Positions 16,513 to 24,399 of a stretch of DNA of 44,867 nt are shown piece after piece. The stretch is from contig JAFTTQ010000050.1 of NCBI GenBank assembly GCA_017466665.1, positions 1-44,867 on the forward strand, written 5' to 3'. The first letter of the stretch is position 1; every line of letters starts with the position of its first letter. The DNA comes from Oscillospiraceae bacterium (lineage in GTDB: Bacteria > Bacillota > Clostridia > Oscillospirales > Oscillospiraceae). Below the pieces are notes generated by a model that was given only the letters and a program-made list of their open reading frames with translations, was not told the origin of the DNA and ran no database searches. The position numbers and the translations under genes were made by a program.

Positions 16513-17706
16513 ATGGATAAGTATTTTTATGCGCAGATCAAAAGGCTTTGGCGCTTGCTCCCGCTGCTTTTTTGCGTGATGGCGTTGCTGTTTGGCAGTA
16601 TTTATTTGATCTATCAGGGGCTTATTACCCAGTGGTCGGAAAGCGATACCCTGAAAAGAGTCAGCATTGCCACGGTGGGCACCAATCAGGATCCTATTTT
16701 GCAATCGGGAATTGACGCAATGGCAACCATCGATTCCTCCAATATGTTTGTGGAATTTATTAATATGGATGAGCAGCAGGCAAAGGAAAAGCTGCAGTCC
16801 GGCAGCATCAGCGCCTATATCGTTTTTTCTGAGGATTTTATGAATAAGGCTTTGCAGGGCACCATTGAGCCTGTGCGGTTTGTCAGTGCCCCGGGGGGTG
16901 AGAATATCCTGTCACTGGTTAAGGATGAGCTGACCTCTGCCCTTGCCAGCATTTTGCTGACCTCGGAATGCGGCGCGTTTGGTATGGGCGACGCACTTAG
17001 GGAGCTTGGCTATGACAGCAGCTTCCAGTATGAGCATATCAACAATCTGGCGATCACATTTATTTCTCAGGTTCTCAGTCGTGACAAGATCTATACCGTA
17101 GAGGAGCTTGGCATTTCAGAGGGATTAAGATTTGATGAATATATGCTCACCGGACTATCAGTGGTATTTTTGTTTCTGATGACCTTGCCCTTTGTTGCGG
17201 TTTTTGTCAAGGAAGATCCAACAATGGAGCGGCTTCTGAAAAGCAGAGGGATCGGCGCGATTTCCCAAACGGTATGCGAATTAGGCGCGTATACGCTGTT
17301 TTTACTGTTTTTGTCATGCCTTTTGCTTCCTGTAATAAGTGAGTTTTCACTGAGCGGTGTACTTTATCTAATCCCGTTGGTATTTTCCATCGCCGCGATC
17401 AGCTACCTTGTTTATACTCTTTCCCGGGATCTTATCAGCGGCGTTCTGCTGCAAATGGTAGTCGCGGTGGCTATGTGCTTTATTTCCGGCTGTTTTTATC
17501 CTGTATATTTCTTTCCGCTATCCATACAGAAAATAGCAAAATATCTTCCCGCTGCCATTGCAAGAGAGCATTTGTCTACGCTTATCACCCACGAGGAGGG
17601 GACAGGCTCTGCCATTGCATTGCTTGCCATTGGTGCTGGCTGTATGCTCATTTCTCTGCTGGTGCGCTTTGTGCGGATCAAAGGCGGAAAGGAGGGGGAG
17701 CGATGA
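16513..17706 (+). CDS. ABC-2-type exporter permease (first subunit)
   Basis: This 397-residue protein has one N-terminal membrane helix (about 16-36, LLPLLFCVMALLFGSIYLIY). A roughly 180-residue outer domain follows, containing MDEQQAKEKLQSGSISAYIVF, then five or six helices from about residue 216 to 388. This is the layout of ABC-2 membrane proteins related to YhgE/Pip and ABC2_membrane_3. It starts one base after the ATPase stop, and its own stop overlaps the next start (ATGA), so translation of the three is coupled. It presumably pairs with the second permease as a heterodimer. Confidence 0.87.
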   Translation: MDKYFYAQIKRLWRLLPLLFCVMALLFGSIYLIYQGLITQWSESDTLKRVSIATVGTNQDPILQSGIDAMATIDSSNMFVEFINMDEQQAKEKLQSGSISAYIVFSEDFMNKALQGTIEPVRFVSAPGGENILSLVKDELTSALASILLTSECGAFGMGDALRELGYDSSFQYEHINNLAITFISQVLSRDKIYTVEELGISEGLRFDEYMLTGLSVVFLFLMTLPFVAVFVKEDPTMERLLKSRGIGAISQTVCELGAYTLFLLFLSCLLLPVISEFSLSGVLYLIPLVFSIAAISYLVYTLSRDLISGVLLQMVVAVAMCFISGCFYPVYFFPLSIQKIAKYLPAAIAREHLSTLITHEEGTGSAIALLAIGAGCMLISLLVRFVRIKGGKEGER

Positions 17707-18851
17707 AAAAGCTGCTGATGTGGTTTCTGCTGCTGAATAAGCGGCTCTACAAAAAAATTACCTATGTAGGTATTCTGCTTCTGGTTCCTATACTGGTATT
17801 TCTTTTCAGCCTTTCGGCCAGGGAGTCCGGCAGTGTTGTGACGGTAGTACTGGCAAGGGAGGATCCCGGGGATGCATTTTCTGCCCAGATCATTGAGGAA
17901 CTGCAAAGGGATTCTATCGTGATCTCTTTTCAGGAATCCTCCCCGGAGTCGGCAATAGAGCTGGTCAGTGCCGGAAAGGCAGATGCTGCCTGGATATTTC
18001 CTGCTGATATGCATGGGCGTTTGTGGGATTATGTATACGAGGAAAAAGGCAGCGACGGTTTTGTCCGCGTCGTTGAGCGGGAGCAGACGGTTCCCCTGCG
18101 GCTGGCTCGGGAAAAGCTCACCGCGGCGGTGCATAAGCAGTCGGTAAAGATCACCTTTTTAAAGTATATACGGGAGGTTGCCCCGGAAAGTCAGCAGATC
18201 AGCGATCAGGAGCTTTTGACCTATTTGGAGAACACAGATGTTTCCGGTGAGCTGTTTGCCTTCTATGACATTTACGGCAATCGCCGGGAAGAAACCGCCA
18301 ATTTCCTGACAACACCCATCCGTGGTCTTTTGGCGGTGCTTGCCACCGTCAGCGCGGTTGTCACCGCTATGTACTACCAGTCTGATCTGGACAATGGCAT
18401 ATTTTCCCTGCTGCCGGAGCGGCATAGAGTTTTTGGGGAATTTGGCTATCAGATGATCTCCGCGGTCAATATCCTGTTCGTTGTTACCTTGGCGTTATGG
18501 GCTGCAGGCTTGTCAGCCGGGATTTTGACGGAGCTTTTGATTTGCCTGCTGTTTGGGATCTGCTGTGCTCTGTTTGGAATGCTTATGCGCGCTGTATTCG
18601 GCGGTGGCAGAGGACTGGCAGTGCTGCTGCCGGTGCTTATTATTGTCATGCTGGCAGTGTGCCCGGTGTTTTTTGATTTTGGCCAGATCAGAAAATTGCA
18701 GTTCCTGCTGCCTCCGACGTATTATATCAATAGTCCATACAATGATAAGTACTTTACTTATCTTGCTTTGTATGATATGATTCTTTTGATTCTTTATGCG
18801 GCAGTGACGTGGTTGAAGGATTTTTGCCGTAAAATGCGTAAACAAGGGTGA
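17703..18851 (+). CDS. ABC-2-type exporter permease (second subunit)
   Basis: This protein has 382 residues from the ATG at 17703, which overlaps the upstream stop and has GGAGGGGG before it; a much longer frame from 17475 lies inside the first permease gene. It has an N-terminal helix (about 18-38, YVGILLLVPILVFLFSL), an outer domain with the same IELVSAGKADAAWIF pattern as the partner, and a C-terminal set of about six helices. It is a diverged paralogue of the preceding permease. The two subunits with one ATPase suggest an exporter of a peptide or envelope component; the cargo cannot be read. Confidence 0.87.
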   Translation: MKKLLMWFLLLNKRLYKKITYVGILLLVPILVFLFSLSARESGSVVTVVLAREDPGDAFSAQIIEELQRDSIVISFQESSPESAIELVSAGKADAAWIFPADMHGRLWDYVYEEKGSDGFVRVVEREQTVPLRLAREKLTAAVHKQSVKITFLKYIREVAPESQQISDQELLTYLENTDVSGELFAFYDIYGNRREETANFLTTPIRGLLAVLATVSAVVTAMYYQSDLDNGIFSLLPERHRVFGEFGYQMISAVNILFVVTLALWAAGLSAGILTELLICLLFGICCALFGMLMRAVFGGGRGLAVLLPVLIIVMLAVCPVFFDFGQIRKLQFLLPPTYYINSPYNDKYFTYLALYDMILLILYAAVTWLKDFCRKMRKQG

Positions 18852-18856
18852 AATAA

Positions 18857-19348
18857 ATGGAAGAAATGGATTCTGTAATAGAGCTTGATTCTATTTCCAT
18901 GGAAATATGGGAAGAAATGGCAAAGGAAGGCTCCGATGCGGTGATCGAAGTCAATACCCGTGGCGTCAGTATGTGGCCCCTTCTTCGGAGCAAAAATGAT
19001 GGGGTCAAGATCATCTATCCCCGCAGGGATCTGGCGGTAGGAGATTTTGTTGTTTTCCACAGATCTGATGGTACTGAGATCGCGCACCGTGTTTGCTGGC
19101 TGGATGCCCAATATGTTCAGACCATTGGCGACAACTGTTCCTCTAAGGATAAAAAAATTACCCGGGATAAGGTGTTTGGCCTTGTGACGGATGTTCGCCG
19201 CAGAGGGCACTGGATCCATGTGGAAACACCTTTTTGGCGGTTTTACGGAAGATTTATGCTGTGGTCGAATCCCGTCCGTATGTTCATTCGGGATAAAATG
19301 TACCGTCCTCTGCGCCGCCTGGCAAGAAGGATCATAAAGGGAAAATAA
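18857..19348 (+). CDS. S26-type (signal-peptidase-like) serine peptidase without membrane anchor
   Basis: This 163-residue protein shows the signal-peptidase I / S26 boxes: VNTRGVSMWPLL with candidate nucleophile Ser38, GDFVVFHRSDGTEIAHRV with a His (about 77) where bacterial LepB has its general-base Lys, and the downstream TIGDN box. The His form is known from SipW/ER-type peptidases. No N-terminal membrane helix is present, which is unusual for a leader peptidase. It begins six bases after the exporter permease stop with a GGGTGA site, so it belongs to that operon. It may mature the exporter's cargo. I recall stand-alone S24/S26-like peptidases beside peptide-modifying gene sets, but no such modifier is visible here. 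Confidence 0.75.
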   Translation: MEEMDSVIELDSISMEIWEEMAKEGSDAVIEVNTRGVSMWPLLRSKNDGVKIIYPRRDLAVGDFVVFHRSDGTEIAHRVCWLDAQYVQTIGDNCSSKDKKITRDKVFGLVTDVRRRGHWIHVETPFWRFYGRFMLWSNPVRMFIRDKMYRPLRRLARRIIKGK

Positions 19349-19380
19349 TACACAAATAAAACAAGATCCGTAAATGAATA

Positions 19381-19423
19381 AAAAACCTCTCTGTCAGTTT
19401 TTAAAGCTGACAGAGAGGTTTTT
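19381..19423. terminator. Bidirectional terminator between the exporter operon and pgsA
   Basis: AAAAACCTCTCTGTCAG (19381-19397) pairs perfectly with CTGACAGAGAGGTTTTT (19407-19423). With A/T runs on both sides it can end both converging transcripts. Confidence 0.9.
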
Positions 19424-19424
19424 G

Positions 19425-20015
19425 TCAATCCTCTTTTTTGTCTTCCAAAACCTGGAATTTAGCATCCTTGCGGATATATACGATAATATAATCGGCAAAT
19501 GCGATCAGAAGGAAAATGGCATCAATGACCGTGATCCACTCTACGATCGTATAGGAAATATCCGGCATCATAACCAAAATGATCAGGCTTACAAAAAGCA
19601 CCGTGGTGCAGATCTTTCCTGTGATTTGCGCGCCCTTGAGCATTCTGCCCTTTTTAAAGCAAATGATACCGGCGGTAAGCTGAAAGATCTCCTTGACAAA
19701 GATCAAAATGATCAGCGTCCACAAAATGGGATATTTTATGGAAAGACAGATCACCAGGGTAAATTGTGTGATCTTGTCAGCAAAGGGATCCAAAACCTTA
19801 CCCACGGTAGAGATCATATTGCACCGACGGGCGATCTGACCGTCGATCAGATCAGTCAGGCAGGATACAGCCAGGATCGCCGCGGCCAAATAGTAGTCGG
19901 CATTGTTTCTGGCATTTAAATAGATAGCCACATACAGCGGTATCAGCACCAGCCGAAACAGGCTGAGCAGATTGGGTATGGTGAATATCTCCTTTTTCCA
20001 GTCCTTGATAATCAT
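19425..20015 (-). CDS. pgsA: CDP-diacylglycerol--glycerol-3-phosphate 3-phosphatidyltransferase
   Basis: This 196-residue integral membrane enzyme makes phosphatidylglycerol phosphate from CDP-diacylglycerol and sn-glycerol 3-phosphate, the committed step to phosphatidylglycerol and cardiolipin. The CDP-alcohol phosphotransferase signature is complete: Asp58-Gly59, Ala62-Arg63, Gly72, Asp76 and Asp80 (D-G-x2-A-R-x8-G-x3-D-x3-D), preceded by Asp55. The N-terminal NIPNLLSLFR-like start (here TIPNLLSLFRL) is typical of PgsA. About five or six membrane helices fit. It has its own promoter and a GGAGG site. The protein is slightly diverged (C-terminal KFQVLEDKKED), so another CDP-alcohol transferase such as cardiolipin synthase is possible but less likely. 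Confidence 0.87.
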   Translation of the reverse strand: MIIKDWKKEIFTIPNLLSLFRLVLIPLYVAIYLNARNNADYYLAAAILAVSCLTDLIDGQIARRCNMISTVGKVLDPFADKITQFTLVICLSIKYPILWTLIILIFVKEIFQLTAGIICFKKGRMLKGAQITGKICTTVLFVSLIILVMMPDISYTIVEWITVIDAIFLLIAFADYIIVYIRKDAKFQVLEDKKED

Positions 20016-20044
20016 TGTGATGCCTCCGAATGTACGATGTACCC

Positions 20045-20073
20045 ATTATATGTCATTTTTTTCGGTGAATCAA
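20045..20073 (-). promoter_or_regulatory. Promoter of pgsA
   Basis: Leftward, -35 TTGATT (20073-20068), a 17-base spacer and -10 TATAAT (20050-20045) lie about 30 bases before the pgsA start. Confidence 0.65.
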
Positions 20074-20100
20074 GTATATTCTGAATTTGTTCTTAAAATA

Positions 20101-20655
20101 TTAAGAATTATTTGTGGATATTTCGTTACGTTTGCTGTTATGGTGGGCATTGAGGGTGAAATGGCGGGATAAGTGCTTCCAGGTTATCTTATCCAGCTCC
20201 CCGGTTTCTGCCAGCCCAGCTATAAGCTGAAACGCGGCAAGGGCGGTTTGCGTTGCCTCATCAAAAACTCCTGTGTGTTCCGGCTCGTTAATATCCTGGT
20301 AATCTTTAGAGAGCCAGATCAGCAGGGTTTGCATTAAATAAATGTAAGGGCCTTCATCGCCAAGGCGAAAAACCTGACCGGGGTCCATAATGATCTCAAT
20401 GGGCTCGGCCTTATCCACGCGGATCAAAGCGGGTTCATAGCGCTGTACAATCCGATCCCAGGTCTGCTGATCTGTGATTCCGGTCAGCGGCAGGCCCTCC
20501 TGACGCTGAAATTCCGTAACGGCGTGCATAGTCGTTGGCCCGTAAATGCCGTCAGGTACTACGGTGGGCAGACGTCTGTCGTCCTCCGCGATCACCCGCA
20601 GCATCGTTTGCAGGCTTCTGATGGGCTGTGCGATAAAGGATTCCGGCGGTCTCAT
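20101..20655 (-). CDS. Protein with two peptidoglycan-binding domains (spore cluster)
   Basis: This 184-residue protein has two PG_binding_1-like modules. The first spans about residues 8-72, with the hallmark DGIYGPTTMHAVTEFQRQEGLPLTGITDQQTWDRI. The second spans about 95-168 (LGDEGPYIYLMQTLL...GVFDEATQTALAAFQ...TGELDKITW). There is no signal peptide and no enzyme domain. Its ATG overlaps the stop of the upstream SpoIID-like gene by four bases, so the two are translated together. It is probably a non-catalytic partner acting on spore cortex or coat. A weak hairpin (TTCTTAA..TTAAGAA, 20090-20107) overlaps its stop. Confidence 0.8.
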   Translation of the reverse strand: MRPPESFIAQPIRSLQTMLRVIAEDDRRLPTVVPDGIYGPTTMHAVTEFQRQEGLPLTGITDQQTWDRIVQRYEPALIRVDKAEPIEIIMDPGQVFRLGDEGPYIYLMQTLLIWLSKDYQDINEPEHTGVFDEATQTALAAFQLIAGLAETGELDKITWKHLSRHFTLNAHHNSKRNEISTNNS

Positions 20656-21911
20656 CTGACTACCTCCTGTCTGACCGGGTCTTGGTTTCCTACGGTCAGA
20701 TCTCTTCCGGGGAATTGGGTCATGACCGTTGTCTTGCTGTAACCTGTATTTCGGTTGGCAGAATTTCTGGTTCGCCCAAAATTGCCGGCAGGTACAGCGG
20801 TGTTATTTTGCCCTGTGGGGAAACGTTCCGCAGAACGCAGGGTAGTATTTTCAATGCCGGAATACTGGTCGTACAGTGTATCCCAGGTGGTCTGCCCCAC
20901 AGTGCCGGTCTCCGGCAACTGATACCGCCGCTGGAAGGCCAGCACAGCCGCCCGGGTGGCCTGACCGTAAACGCCGTCAACCGTTACCGGGGGAATGGAT
21001 TGAATATAGGAGGACAATACCGATAGCATATATTGCAGCTGCCGCACCTTGTCGCCGGTGCTGCCGATCTGCAAGGCAGTTGGCGGTGACCAGTTGATCG
21101 CGTAGAATTGCTGTCCCTGGCTTCGCAGCTCAGAAAGCCGCGTCACAGCAGTGTAGCGCTTGACGATGCTGTACCAGGTGGCAGGGCCAACTACGCCGTC
21201 AGGGGAGAGCCCAAAGATCTGCTGATATGCCCGCACAGCTGCCTCTGTCTGACTGCCGAAGATACCGTCTACATCGGGGATCTTAGGAATCGCCGGATAG
21301 TTTTGGGAGATGCGGTTCAGAGAAACCTGCAATACCACAACGCTGGGGCCTGTGCTGCCTACCCGCAGGGGAGAACCGGGGTAGGAGGAGGAGATGCCCC
21401 GAATGGGGGCGTTGGGAACGACCTCCACATTTCCGTAATAGCTGCGCAGGATCTGGTCGAAGGAGTAGCCCTGCCGTGCTAAATTTTGACTGCCCCACTG
21501 GCTTAACCCCTGGCAGGTGACGGTGGTTCCGTTGCAAAACTTCGCAGCAAGCGGTTCTACAAAGCCCGGTCGCCGCAAATAATCGTTAAACAGCTCATCC
21601 ACAAGCCGGGAGACGTTATCAAAATAGCTTCGTCCGCTGACAAATGCCTGGTCATAGGCGGTATTGTTGGTGATTTCAAAATCGTAGCCACGACTTCTGT
21701 AAAATTCTGTGTATACCCGGTTCAGCGCATAGGATACGATGGCAAGAATATTGGCACGCAATGCACTTTCATCCCAAGTAGGATATATCTCACTGGATGC
21801 TACATTTTTTACATAGTCAGAAAATGAAACGGTGACATTGGCGGCATTGGCCGATGGAGGACCCAAATGCACAGTGATGTATTCCGGTACATATGGCGTA
21901 ACTGTTGGCAT
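20652..21911 (-). CDS. SpoIID-like domain protein with two peptidoglycan-binding domains
   Basis: This 419-residue protein starts with no signal peptide. Residues about 28-165 resemble SpoIID/LytB: YVKNVASSEIYPTWDESALRANILAI with a conserved Glu, and the ending CQGLSQWGSQNLARQGYSFDQILRSYYG. SpoIID is a lytic transglycosylase that acts on denuded glycan during engulfment. Two PG_binding_1 modules follow (about 180-250, DGIFGSQTEAAVRAYQ; about 280-350, DGVYGQATRAAVLAFQ). The last 70 residues are polar and probably disordered (Asn/Thr/Arg-rich). Missing secretion signal plus a sigma-K-like promoter upstream of the operon suggests the product stays in the mother cell and ends up in coat or cortex. 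Activity is inferred only. Confidence 0.8.
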   Translation of the reverse strand: MPTVTPYVPEYITVHLGPPSANAANVTVSFSDYVKNVASSEIYPTWDESALRANILAIVSYALNRVYTEFYRSRGYDFEITNNTAYDQAFVSGRSYFDNVSRLVDELFNDYLRRPGFVEPLAAKFCNGTTVTCQGLSQWGSQNLARQGYSFDQILRSYYGNVEVVPNAPIRGISSSYPGSPLRVGSTGPSVVVLQVSLNRISQNYPAIPKIPDVDGIFGSQTEAAVRAYQQIFGLSPDGVVGPATWYSIVKRYTAVTRLSELRSQGQQFYAINWSPPTALQIGSTGDKVRQLQYMLSVLSSYIQSIPPVTVDGVYGQATRAAVLAFQRRYQLPETGTVGQTTWDTLYDQYSGIENTTLRSAERFPTGQNNTAVPAGNFGRTRNSANRNTGYSKTTVMTQFPGRDLTVGNQDPVRQEVVR

Positions 21912-21921
21912 AGCATCCTCC

Positions 21922-22305
21922 TTATAGGTTTTGCTTTGGGGTGTCGAAAAGCTCTACCTGATTCCAGTATTCCGGCAGCTCCGACAGGGGGATCAGCTCC
22001 AGATTCTGACTGGTTACGGTGTCGGCAAAAACCTGAATGTTATTTGCCTCGATCTCCTCATAGTCCGGAAGCTTTGCATGGAGATTGACGACAGCAAAGG
22101 GCGTTACACCTGTGTTTGGTGTTTGGCTGGCGGAAAGATCCGGCACCGTGATGGCAATGGGGTCATCCAGCTGACCGCTTCGGTTGGTAAGGCGCAGAGC
22201 AATCGCCGCACCCGTGGGATCGGTAATGGCAATCGCTACGTCCTGTAATGGGATCTGAGCGTTGCTGGTATAAGCGTGGACCTGTATGTAGCCGGTGGCT
22301 GACAT
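21922..22305 (-). CDS. Spore-cluster beta-sandwich protein of unknown function
   Basis: This 127-residue protein starts at the ATG at 22305 with AAAGGAGGGGA upstream. It begins MSATGYIQVHAYTSNAQIPLQDVAIAI, the pattern of a carboxypeptidase-regulatory-like (transthyretin-like) beta domain: a structural fold that takes a variable sequence (DPTGAAIALRLTNRSGQ, then VNLHAKLPDYEEI). It has no signal peptide or catalytic motif. It is the first gene of a three-gene leftward operon with the SpoIID-like and peptidoglycan-binding proteins, 10 bases from the next start, so a spore envelope role is likely. Confidence 0.7.
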   Translation of the reverse strand: MSATGYIQVHAYTSNAQIPLQDVAIAITDPTGAAIALRLTNRSGQLDDPIAITVPDLSASQTPNTGVTPFAVVNLHAKLPDYEEIEANNIQVFADTVTSQNLELIPLSELPEYWNQVELFDTPKQNL

Positions 22306-22327
22306 AGGGATCCCCTCCTTTCTTCAT

Positions 22328-22355
22328 TATGCTATGCAAAAGAGGATAAAAGGTG
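22328..22355 (-). promoter_or_regulatory. Sigma-K-like promoter for the spore cluster
   Basis: Read leftward, the -10 CATAGCATA (22336-22328) fits the sigma-K pattern CATANNNTA. A CACC (22355-22352) 15 bases upstream fits the mACm -35. It lies about 23 bases before the first gene. The consensus is short, so this is suggestive only. Confidence 0.45.
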
Positions 22356-22359
22356 CGTT

Positions 22360-22388
22360 CACAAAACAAAAACCTTTGGCATACGATA
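22360..22388 (+). promoter_or_regulatory. Sigma-K/E-like promoter for the asparagine synthetase gene
   Basis: -10 CATACGATA (22380-22388) fits CATANNNTA and also differs by one base from the sigma-E CATACAAT. The -35 CACA (22360-22363) lies 16 bases upstream. It diverges from the matching site on the other strand. No ordinary sigma-A promoter is evident here. Confidence 0.45.
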
Positions 22389-22414
22389 AAGGGATAGAAA
22401 GGAGCTGATGGATC

Positions 22415-24226
22415 ATGTGCGGAATTGCGGGACTCGTGGGGCTGCCATATGAGGAGCATAGCTTGGAGGCTATGAAAAGGACTATGCTTCGCCGTGGGCC
22501 GGATGATAACGGTATTGTAAGGATGGACGGATGTGTTTTGCTGCACAGCCGTTTGGCGATCGTAGATATTGCCGGCGGCAGGCAGCCAATGGAGCTGTGC
22601 TGTGCAGGGGAGTGCTATACCATTGTTTACAATGGTGAGCTATATAATACGGAGGATGTGCGAAAAGAACTGATTGCTTTGGGTCATAGCTTTCGGGGAC
22701 ATTCCGATACAGAGGTGGTTTTGCACGCCTACGCCCAGTGGAAAGGGGACTGTCTGCAAAAATTCAACGGCATCTTTGGCTTTGGGGTGTGGGAAAAATA
22801 TGGAAAACGGCTGTTCCTTGCCAGAGACCGGATGGGTGTCAAGCCACTGTTTTACGCCCTGAAGGATAATGGCATCCTGTTTGCCTCTGAGATCAAAACC
22901 ATATTGGCAAGCGGACATATTAAACCGCGTCTGGGCAGGGAAGGGGCGGCACAGCTTTTGCTGATGGGGCCGGGCAGGATACCCGGAAGTGGTGTGCTTC
23001 GGGATATTTTGGAGCTGGAGCCGGGCTGGTGCGGTATATTCCAGGACGGCAAATGGCAAAAAAAGCAGTATTGGAAGTTAAAAGACCGGGAGCATTCGGA
23101 GTCCTTTGAGGAAACTGCGGAGCAGGTGCGATTTTTGGTGACAGATGCTATCCGGCGGCAGATGGTAGCGGATGTGCCCCTGGGTACGTTTTTGTCAGGG
23201 GGCTTGGATTCCAGCCTGATCAGTGCTGTCTGCGCCAGAGATTTGGGGCAGCCCTTGGATACCTTCTCGGTGGATTATGAAAATAATGAAAAATATTTTG
23301 TACCGGGGAAATTTCAGCCGGATTCCGATACGAGCTACATCCACATTATGCAAGAATTTCTTGGTTCCAACCATCATTGGACGGTGCTCGGGGCTCAGGA
23401 ACTGGCAGATACCTTAGAGGAAGCAACGATTGCCCGGGATCTTCCGGGAATGGCGGATGTGGATTTTTCTTTGCTGGCATTCAGCAAGCGGATCCGGCAA
23501 AAAGTGAAAATGGCGCTGTCAGGGGAGTGCGCTGACGAAATATTTGGGGGATACCCCTGGTATCGGGATCCGGAGGTTCGCGCCTTAGAGGGCTTCCCCT
23601 GGGCGCAGAATACCGCATTGCGGTCATCCTTCCTGTCCCCGGATATCAGGGACTCGATAGACCCAACGGAATTTGTGATGGCGCAGTATCAAAGAACGCT
23701 CTCGGAAAGCGATATTCTGCCGGGCACATCCCCTCAGGAGCGCAGAGTGAAGGAAATGGTCAACCTGAATATGCGATGGTTTATGCAGACCCTTTTAGAC
23801 CGCAAGGACAGAATGAGTATGTACTGTGGTCTTGAGGTGCGTGTTCCGTTTTGTGATTACCGTATAGCGGAATACCTGTACGGTGTGCCATGGGAATTTA
23901 AGGACTATAAGGGCAGGGAAAAGGGGCTGTTGCGATATGCGATGGCAGACTATTTGCCGGAAACGGTCTTACACAGAAAGAAAAGCCCCTATCCCAAAAC
24001 CTGGGATCCGGCATATCAGCATATTATGGCGGAAAGGCTTATGAAGCTGCTGGAGGATAAAAATGCGCCGATATTCCAAATTGTCGCACCTGAAGCAGTC
24101 AGAAAGCTCCTGGGTGACAGCTACACCTGGCCCTGGTACGGTCAGCTTATGCGGGTGCCTCAGACCATGGCATATATGCTGCAGTTGGATTTCTGGCTGC
24201 GGCATTATCAGGTGGAGCTGATTTAA
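22415..24226 (+). CDS. asnB: Asparagine synthase (glutamine-hydrolysing)
   Basis: This 603-residue cytoplasmic enzyme makes asparagine from aspartate, glutamine and ATP. The N-terminal Ntn glutaminase domain begins MCGIAGLVG with catalytic Cys2, then RRGPDD and YNGELYN, which bind glutamine. The C-terminal synthetase domain has the pyrophosphate loop LSGGLDSSL (about residues 259-267) and SGECADEIFGGY. Length fits the family. It has a GGAG site before the ATG and stands alone. Its upstream region carries a sporulation-type promoter pattern, which recalls B. subtilis asnO, an asparagine synthetase expressed in sporulation. Whether it serves general growth or sporulation here is uncertain. Confidence 0.93.
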   Translation: MCGIAGLVGLPYEEHSLEAMKRTMLRRGPDDNGIVRMDGCVLLHSRLAIVDIAGGRQPMELCCAGECYTIVYNGELYNTEDVRKELIALGHSFRGHSDTEVVLHAYAQWKGDCLQKFNGIFGFGVWEKYGKRLFLARDRMGVKPLFYALKDNGILFASEIKTILASGHIKPRLGREGAAQLLLMGPGRIPGSGVLRDILELEPGWCGIFQDGKWQKKQYWKLKDREHSESFEETAEQVRFLVTDAIRRQMVADVPLGTFLSGGLDSSLISAVCARDLGQPLDTFSVDYENNEKYFVPGKFQPDSDTSYIHIMQEFLGSNHHWTVLGAQELADTLEEATIARDLPGMADVDFSLLAFSKRIRQKVKMALSGECADEIFGGYPWYRDPEVRALEGFPWAQNTALRSSFLSPDIRDSIDPTEFVMAQYQRTLSESDILPGTSPQERRVKEMVNLNMRWFMQTLLDRKDRMSMYCGLEVRVPFCDYRIAEYLYGVPWEFKDYKGREKGLLRYAMADYLPETVLHRKKSPYPKTWDPAYQHIMAERLMKLLEDKNAPIFQIVAPEAVRKLLGDSYTWPWYGQLMRVPQTMAYMLQLDFWLRHYQVELI

Positions 24227-24312
24227 ATTTCTGAAATAGTGTTGAAAATGTCCAAAATGTAACGGCAATAAAGGATGAAAATAAGAAAACTGACTAAATC
24301 GTAAAATTGATA

Positions 24313-24341
24313 TTGTTTTTTTATGTATTAGGTGATATTAT
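24313..24341 (+). promoter_or_regulatory. Promoter of the serC-serA operon
   Basis: -35 TTGTTT (24313-24318), a 17-base spacer and -10 TATTAT (24336-24341) precede serC; TATATG overlaps the -10 downstream. I see no T-box or other riboswitch in the short leader. The rest of 24227-24399 shows nothing further. Confidence 0.5.
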
Positions 24342-24399
24342 ATGTGAAATACATTTGTGCGCGCGATAAAGACGAATCGGACGCAGAAGGAGGATAAAA

